Assembly (NCBI RefSeq): GCF_000482485.1
Contig: NZ_AXVK01000001.1
Span: 434,001-498,000, forward strand
DNA length: 64,000 nucleotides
Reading direction: 5' to 3'
Source of the DNA: Paucisalibacillus globulus DSM 18846
GTDB lineage: Bacteria; Bacillota; Bacilli; Bacillales; Amphibacillaceae
A program made the position numbers and the translations under genes. Each line of letters starts with the position of its first letter. The stretch's first letter is position 1. Below the pieces are notes generated by a model. The model saw nothing but the letters and a program-made list of their open reading frames with translations. It did no database searches and had not been told where the DNA came from. Below, one piece after another: positions 59,095-64,000 of this stretch.

Positions 59095-60453
59095 ATGTTA
59101 TTTACGGTCAATTGGCTAACGTCTATCTTTCCTGATGTACTGGGAAAAGTTGATGGAGAAATAGAAATTAAAAGATTTTTTACTGACAGCAGAATTAAAT
59201 CAGAGGATTCTTTGTTTATTCCACTAGTTGGGGAATCTTTAGATGGTCATAAGTATATAAAGCAGGCATGTGAAAATGGAGCAACTGCAACATTATGGGA
59301 TAAGAGCAAAGCTTTACCGGGTGGTTTACCCGAAGAACTGATTGTGATTTTTGTTGATGATACGACAGAGGCATTACAGCGTTTGGCAAGCGCTTATCGT
59401 GATGAAATAAATCCGATTGTTATAGGCGTTACAGGCTCAAATGGTAAAACTACAACAAAAGATATTGTGGCTCAGGTAGCAAAAGAAAAATATAAAACTC
59501 ATTTCACAGATGGCAATTTCAATAATGAGTACGGATTACCATTTACTATTCTTTCCATGGAAAGAGATACAGAAGTACTTGTTTTAGAAATGGGTATGAG
59601 TAACTTCGGAGAAATTGAGCTGCTATCCAATATTGCTAAGCCTGATTATGGAATTATTACAAACATTGGAGAATCACATATTGAATTTTTGGGAACCCGT
59701 GCGGGCATTGCAAAAGCAAAATTGGAAATACTTAGTGGACTGGATAAGAATGGAAAATTAATTATTGATGGGGATGAAGAATTACTTTCACATGTCCATG
59801 TTCAGAGTAATGTAATCAAAGTAGGATTTGGTCAACATAACGACTTTATTGTCTCAGACATTAACTTGAAGAGAAATGAAACATCGTTTAAAGGATCGGA
59901 TGGAAAAGAGTACACTATTTCACTACTGGGTTCACATAATGTGAAAAATGCATCCTATGGAATAATACTAGGAACGTTGCTGGGGATTAATGCTGAAAAA
60001 ATCCAACATGCACTTCAAACCATATCACTAACAGGTATGAGGTTTGAAATATTTAATGGCATGAATGGTGTTTCTATCATTAATGATGCTTATAATGCTT
60101 CACCCACATCCATGATTGCTGCTATTAATGTAGTTCAACAAATGGACGGATATAAGGACAAGGTTTTAGTCCTTGGAGATGTCCTTGAGTTAGGGGAGCA
60201 ATCTAAAAGTTTACATGAAACAGTAGCAGAAGTAATTAATGATTCAATAACCTGCTTGTATACAATCGGCGAAGATTCGAATGTAATAAGCGAGGCAGTT
60301 CAGAAAAAGTATCCTAATATGAATGTTAAACATTTTTATGAAAAAGAAGAAGTGATTCCAAAGTTACAACAATATTTAAATGAAGAATCACTTATATTAT
60401 TTAAAGCATCAAGAGGAATGAAACTAGAATCGATAATTGAAGAACTAAAATAA
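59095..60453 (+). CDS. murF: UDP-MurNAc-tripeptide:D-Ala-D-Ala ligase MurF
   Basis: Mur ligase of 452 residues adding D-Ala-D-Ala to complete the pentapeptide precursor. The ATP motif is [14 protein letters not shown] (about 114). NEYGLPFTIL and the later NDAYNASPTSM and LGDVLELGEQS are MurF hallmarks. It sits between murE and mraY, the classic dcw order, whereas B. subtilis has murF elsewhere beside ddl. AAGGAGAAA precedes the ATG. Confidence 0.95.
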   Translation: MLFTVNWLTSIFPDVLGKVDGEIEIKRFFTDSRIKSEDSLFIPLVGESLDGHKYIKQACENGATATLWDKSKALPGGLPEELIVIFVDDTTEALQRLASAYRDEINPIVIGVTGSNGKTTTKDIVAQVAKEKYKTHFTDGNFNNEYGLPFTILSMERDTEVLVLEMGMSNFGEIELLSNIAKPDYGIITNIGESHIEFLGTRAGIAKAKLEILSGLDKNGKLIIDGDEELLSHVHVQSNVIKVGFGQHNDFIVSDINLKRNETSFKGSDGKEYTISLLGSHNVKNASYGIILGTLLGINAEKIQHALQTISLTGMRFEIFNGMNGVSIINDAYNASPTSMIAAINVVQQMDGYKDKVLVLGDVLELGEQSKSLHETVAEVINDSITCLYTIGEDSNVISEAVQKKYPNMNVKHFYEKEEVIPKLQQYLNEESLILFKASRGMKLESIIEELK

Positions 60454-60506
60454 ATTAGATTAGAGAAAAATGGGTTGGACGGTTGGTAGTTGAAGGAGGA
60501 AATTTC

Positions 60507-61493
60507 ATGAATATCTTAAGTTTAATTATAACAATAGCGATAGCTTTTCTCATTACCGTCCTTTTATCCCCAATCTTAATTCCGTTTTTAAGACGTTTGA
60601 AGTTTGGACAAAGCATACGGGAAGAAGGACCAAAGTCTCATATGAAGAAAACTGGTACACCAACAATGGGTGGTATCCTGATTATGCTAAGTATAGTCAT
60701 CACTTCTTTTATTATGGTAAGTAAATTCGGAGATGGGGAAATAGGCTATGAATTAGGTTTATTATTATTTGTCCTATTAGGTTATGGTTTATTAGGATTT
60801 TTAGATGACTTTATTAAAGTTGTATTAAAAAGAAATCTAGGCTTAACTTCTAGGCAAAAAATGCTTGGACAAATAATAATTGCTATTATTTTTTATATTA
60901 TATTAAAGAAACAAGGATTCCCAACATATATTCAAATACCAGGAACAGATATTCAGTGGGATCTTGGTATTGGTTATGCATTTTTAATTATCTTTATACT
61001 TGTTGGTGCCTCAAATGGCGTAAACTTGACAGATGGACTAGATGGGTTATTGTCTGGGACTGCAGCAATCGCATTCGGTGCATTCGGGATTTTAGCGTGG
61101 TATGGTGAACCACAAATAGAGGTTGCTATATTCTCCTTAGCTGTTGTTGGTGCTCTGCTAGGATTTTTAGTATTTAATGCACACCCTGCAAAAGTGTTTA
61201 TGGGAGATACTGGCTCATTAGCACTTGGAGGTGCTGTAGCAGCAGTTGCCATTTTAACAAAAATGGAGATTTTATTAGTTATTATTGGTGGAGTTTTTGT
61301 AATGGAAACTTTATCAGTAATCATTCAGGTTATTTCATTTAAAACTACCGGCAAAAGGGTATTTAAAATGAGTCCATTACATCACCATTATGAATTAGTT
61401 GGCTGGTCAGAATGGCGAATAGTTACTACATTTTGGTTGATGGGACTTGTTTTTGCTGCTCTTGGTATTTACATCGAGGTGTGGTTAGGTTGA
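60507..61493 (+). CDS. mraY: Phospho-N-acetylmuramoyl-pentapeptide transferase MraY
   Basis: Ten-helix enzyme making lipid I, 328 residues. Motifs are [20 protein letters not shown] and [14 protein letters not shown], plus HHHYELVGW near the end with the substrate-site histidines. The ATG at 60507 is chosen because AAGGAGG precedes it. The in-frame TTG at 60483 has no site. It overlaps murD by four bases. Confidence 0.95.
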   Translation: MNILSLIITIAIAFLITVLLSPILIPFLRRLKFGQSIREEGPKSHMKKTGTPTMGGILIMLSIVITSFIMVSKFGDGEIGYELGLLLFVLLGYGLLGFLDDFIKVVLKRNLGLTSRQKMLGQIIIAIIFYIILKKQGFPTYIQIPGTDIQWDLGIGYAFLIIFILVGASNGVNLTDGLDGLLSGTAAIAFGAFGILAWYGEPQIEVAIFSLAVVGALLGFLVFNAHPAKVFMGDTGSLALGGAVAAVAILTKMEILLVIIGGVFVMETLSVIIQVISFKTTGKRVFKMSPLHHHYELVGWSEWRIVTTFWLMGLVFAALGIYIEVWLG

Positions 61494-62839
61494 ATAAATT
61501 AGTTAATTTTCCTTATGCACATGTACTTGTTTTAGGACTCGCAAAAAGTGGTGCAGCTACAGCTCAGGTTCTACTTGATAGTGGTATTCAGGTACGTGTT
61601 AATGACTTAAAGGCTACCGAAGAGGACGAATTGGTTAGTGAATTACGTTCTTTGGGAGCAGATGTGGTTATTGGTTCACATCCACTTGCCGTACTAAATA
61701 ATATTGATTTAATAGTTAAAAATCCTGGAATACCTTATGAGAATGTTATCTTGAAAGAAGCAGTTAACAGAGATATTCCAATTATTACTGAAATAGAACT
61801 TGCTGGACAGTTGGCAGAGGAAATGATTATAGGTATAACGGGATCGAATGGAAAGACAACAACAACTATGTTAATTTATGAAATGCTAAGAATGAGTAAG
61901 ACTCCTGTTAAGTTAGCTGGAAATATCGGTATAGTTGCTACAGAAGTTGCAAGAAGTCTAAGGCATGAAGAACGATTAGTACTGGAACTATCATCTTTTC
62001 AATTAATGGGAATTAAGACATTTAAACCGAAAATTGCTGTTCTATTAAATATATTTGAGGCCCATTTGGATTACCATAAAACACTTGAGAACTACAAATT
62101 AGCGAAGGCCAATATTTTTATTAATCAATTGGAAGATGATTATTTAATATATAATGCAGATGAACCGAATGTTGTCGAAGCAAGTAGAAGTGCTAAGTCA
62201 ATCAGAGTGCCATTTTCAGTTTCTGTAAAACTAGAAAATGGAGCATGGGTAGATGAAGATTACTTGTATTTTAAAGATGAAAGAATTATTGCTTTAAAGG
62301 ACATTGTATTAGTTGGAACTCATAACCTAGAAAATATTTTAGCAGCGGTGAGTGCCGCGAAATTAAGTGGTGCAACAAACCAAGGAATAATTGAAGTTCT
62401 AAAGACTTTTACTGGTGTTACACATCGTTTACAATTTATTGCAAATATAAATGGCCGTTTATTTTATAATGATTCGAAAGCTACCAATATACTTGCAACT
62501 CAAAAGGCACTCTCATCCTTTAATCAACCTACAATACTACTTGCGGGTGGATTAGATAGAGGGAATGGTTTTGATGAGTTAATCCCATATCTTAAAAATG
62601 TTAAGGGTGTAGTTGTTTTTGGTGAGACAGCTGATAAGCTTAAGGATACTTCTCTTAAGGCAGGGATTAAAACTATAATTTTTGCTGAGAATGTAGAGGA
62701 TGCTGTTCATAAAGCATATGAAATGTCTGAATCATCTGATGTGGTTCTACTATCGCCAGCCTGTGCAAGCTGGGATCAATATAAGACTTTTGAAGAAAGA
62801 GGAGACATGTTTATACAAGCCGTGCATACAATAAAGTAG
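61490..62839 (+). CDS. murD: UDP-MurNAc-L-alanine:D-glutamate ligase MurD
   Basis: 449-residue Mur ligase. N-terminal UDP-binding [14 protein letters not shown] motif [14 protein letters not shown] and catalytic stretches NDSKATN and [10 protein letters not shown] are visible. The start is TTG at 61490, whose last bases overlap the mraY TGA (TTGA). AGGTGTGG lies just upstream. The longer frame from 61412 inside mraY is not needed. Confidence 0.94.
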   Translation: MNKLVNFPYAHVLVLGLAKSGAATAQVLLDSGIQVRVNDLKATEEDELVSELRSLGADVVIGSHPLAVLNNIDLIVKNPGIPYENVILKEAVNRDIPIITEIELAGQLAEEMIIGITGSNGKTTTTMLIYEMLRMSKTPVKLAGNIGIVATEVARSLRHEERLVLELSSFQLMGIKTFKPKIAVLLNIFEAHLDYHKTLENYKLAKANIFINQLEDDYLIYNADEPNVVEASRSAKSIRVPFSVSVKLENGAWVDEDYLYFKDERIIALKDIVLVGTHNLENILAAVSAAKLSGATNQGIIEVLKTFTGVTHRLQFIANINGRLFYNDSKATNILATQKALSSFNQPTILLAGGLDRGNGFDELIPYLKNVKGVVVFGETADKLKDTSLKAGIKTIIFAENVEDAVHKAYEMSESSDVVLLSPACASWDQYKTFEERGDMFIQAVHTIK

Positions 62840-62884
62840 GGGCTTGTTTAAATAAATATCCATAATAATTTATTTGATGAAATG

Positions 62885-62923
62885 CCCCTTATTCCAACAA
62901 ACGTTGTGAGGGGTGTTTTTTTG
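62885..62923 (+). promoter_or_regulatory. Terminator-like hairpin containing the spoVE ribosome site
   Basis: CCCCTT (62885-62890) pairs with GAGGGG (62908-62913). An inner CAAC/GTTG stem (62895-62898, 62903-62906) extends it. TGTTTTTTTG follows directly. The 3' arm contains the GAGGGGTG ribosome site of spoVE, and the T run abuts its TTG start at 62921. Confidence 0.6.
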
Positions 62924-64000
62924 TTAAATAGAGAGATTTCTATAAAGGACAAGCCGGACTATATATTATTAACGATTATATTATTACTACTATCTATTGG
63001 AATTATAATGGTATATAGCTCATCGTATATTTGGGCTGATTATAAATTTAATGATTCGTTTTATTTTGTTAAAAGACAGGTATTATTTGCTGGTGTTGGT
63101 GTAGCAGGAATGTTTTTCTTTATGTATATTCCATATAGCAATTGGGCAAAGTATGCAAAAATTATTTTGCTAGTTTGTTTTGGACTCCTTTTAATCGTAT
63201 TAATACCAGGTGTTGGATTAACAAGAGGAGGAGCACAAAGTTGGATTGGAATCGGAGCTTTCAGTATACAGCCCTCTGAATTTATGAAGTTAGGACTTAT
63301 TATATTTCTGTCTGTGTTTTTATCGAAAAACCAGAAATATATAACCTCTTTTAAAAAAGGATTTCTTCCAGCATTGCTCTTAGTGTTTACAGCTTTTGGA
63401 CTAATCATGCTACAACCAGACCTTGGTACTGGAATGGTTTTAGTACTAACTTGTATGATTATGATATTTGTCTCTGGTGCAAGGATATCACATTTTATTG
63501 GTTTAGGAGTATTGGGATTACTTGGTTTTGCTTTGCTTATTATTTCTGCTCCATACCGAATAAGTAGAATAACGGCCTTTTTAAATCCATGGGAAGATCC
63601 ACTAGGTGATGGATTTCAAATTATTCAATCCTTGTATGCAATCGGACCGGGTGGCTTAATGGGGGTAGGATTAGGGAATAGTTTGCAGAAGTATTTTTAC
63701 TTACCAGAACCCCAAACGGACTTTATTTTCGCAATACTTGGGGAAGAGCTAGGTTTTATGGGAGGAACACTATTACTAGTATTATTTATTTTGTTATTTT
63801 GGCGTGGAATAAGAATTGCATTAGAGTCACCGGATTCGTTTGGAAGATTTCTTTCACTAGGGATTGTTTCCATGTTAACGGTACAGGTAATGATTAATAT
63901 TAGTGTGGTTATTGGGTTAATCCCTGTTACTGGTATAACCCTTCCATTTTTAAGTTATGGTGGTTCTTCATTGACCTTAACATTGTGTTCTGTAGGAATT
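62921..64000 (+). CDS. spoVE: SpoVE, SEDS-family cortex glycosyltransferase (5' part)
   Basis: Polytopic peptidoglycan polymerase that works with SpoVD in the spore cortex. 360 codons are present and the frame runs off the window, only a few residues short of the usual ~366. SEDS marks are IMVYSSSYIWA in helix 1, RGGAQSWIGIGAFSIQPSE, LQPDLGTGM, the loop with GVGLGNSLQKYFYLPEP, EELGF and LPFLSYGGSS. The start is TTG at 62921, with GAGGGGTG five bases upstream. No ATG fits. Position after murD identifies SpoVE rather than FtsW, which is at 22 kb. It is 45% or so identical by eye in motifs to that FtsW, but this was not measured. Confidence 0.92.
   Translation, partial: MLNREISIKDKPDYILLTIILLLLSIGIIMVYSSSYIWADYKFNDSFYFVKRQVLFAGVGVAGMFFFMYIPYSNWAKYAKIILLVCFGLLLIVLIPGVGLTRGGAQSWIGIGAFSIQPSEFMKLGLIIFLSVFLSKNQKYITSFKKGFLPALLLVFTAFGLIMLQPDLGTGMVLVLTCMIMIFVSGARISHFIGLGVLGLLGFALLIISAPYRISRITAFLNPWEDPLGDGFQIIQSLYAIGPGGLMGVGLGNSLQKYFYLPEPQTDFIFAILGEELGFMGGTLLLVLFILLFWRGIRIALESPDSFGRFLSLGIVSMLTVQVMINISVVIGLIPVTGITLPFLSYGGSSLTLTLCSVGI

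Overview
The window is chromosomal DNA of a low-GC, endospore-forming member of the Bacillaceae. Evidence is a near-continuous match to one Bacillus subtilis gene order (ktrC-rnjA-rpoY-def-ykyA-pdhABCD-sr1-yktABC-ylaFHIJN-ftsW-pycA-ctaACDEFG-ylbACDEFG-rsmD-coaD-ylbJLMN-rpmF-gerR-ylbP-bshC-mraZ-rsmH-ftsL-pbpB-spoVD-murE-mraY-murD-spoVE). It also has sporulation genes, bacillithiol synthesis and a meso-DAP type MurE. A glycine-betaine type BCCT carrier fits an Oceanobacillus/Virgibacillus-like halotolerant species, but the species cannot be named from sequence alone. No rRNA, tRNA, CRISPR array, prophage or origin was seen.

Layout. 1-6.7 kb: end of an ABC exporter, KtrC, RNase J1 with RNA polymerase epsilon, a possible 36-residue basic peptide, peptide deformylase and the YkyA lipoprotein. 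7.4-12.3 kb: pyruvate dehydrogenase operon, then a convergent BCCT carrier. 14-22 kb: polysaccharide deacetylase lipoprotein, the SR1/SR1P dual-function RNA with CcpN-like operators, a nitronate monooxygenase-like enzyme, and small conserved ykt/yla genes. 22-34 kb: FtsW, pyruvate carboxylase, heme A synthase, the caa3 oxidase operon and its assembly factors. 34.5-35.6 kb: an intact IS3-family element between ctaM and ylbA. 36-48.4 kb: the ylb block (biofilm/competence factor RicF, RsmD, CoaD, sporulation membrane protein, PDZ-Lon protease, TmcAL, L32, GerR). 48.5-64 kb: BshC and the division and cell-wall cluster from mraZ to spoVE, which runs off the end. murF sits between murE and mraY, unlike B. 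subtilis.

The core genes are ordinary. The novelty is between them. At least five dispersed elements (1.2, 6.8, 39.4, 47.3 and 57.2 kb) share terminal inverted repeats around a CTGCGCAGTAACTA core but carry two different interiors. One interior is a pair of GC-rich palindromic modules. The other is an array of CATG-type sites at exact 21-base spacing followed by a hairpin. Two further weaker repeat families lie at 27.8/40.4 kb and 4.6/17.9 kb. A candidate structured RNA lies on the minus strand at 39.6-39.8 kb, and the spoVE ribosome binding site is embedded in a terminator-like hairpin.
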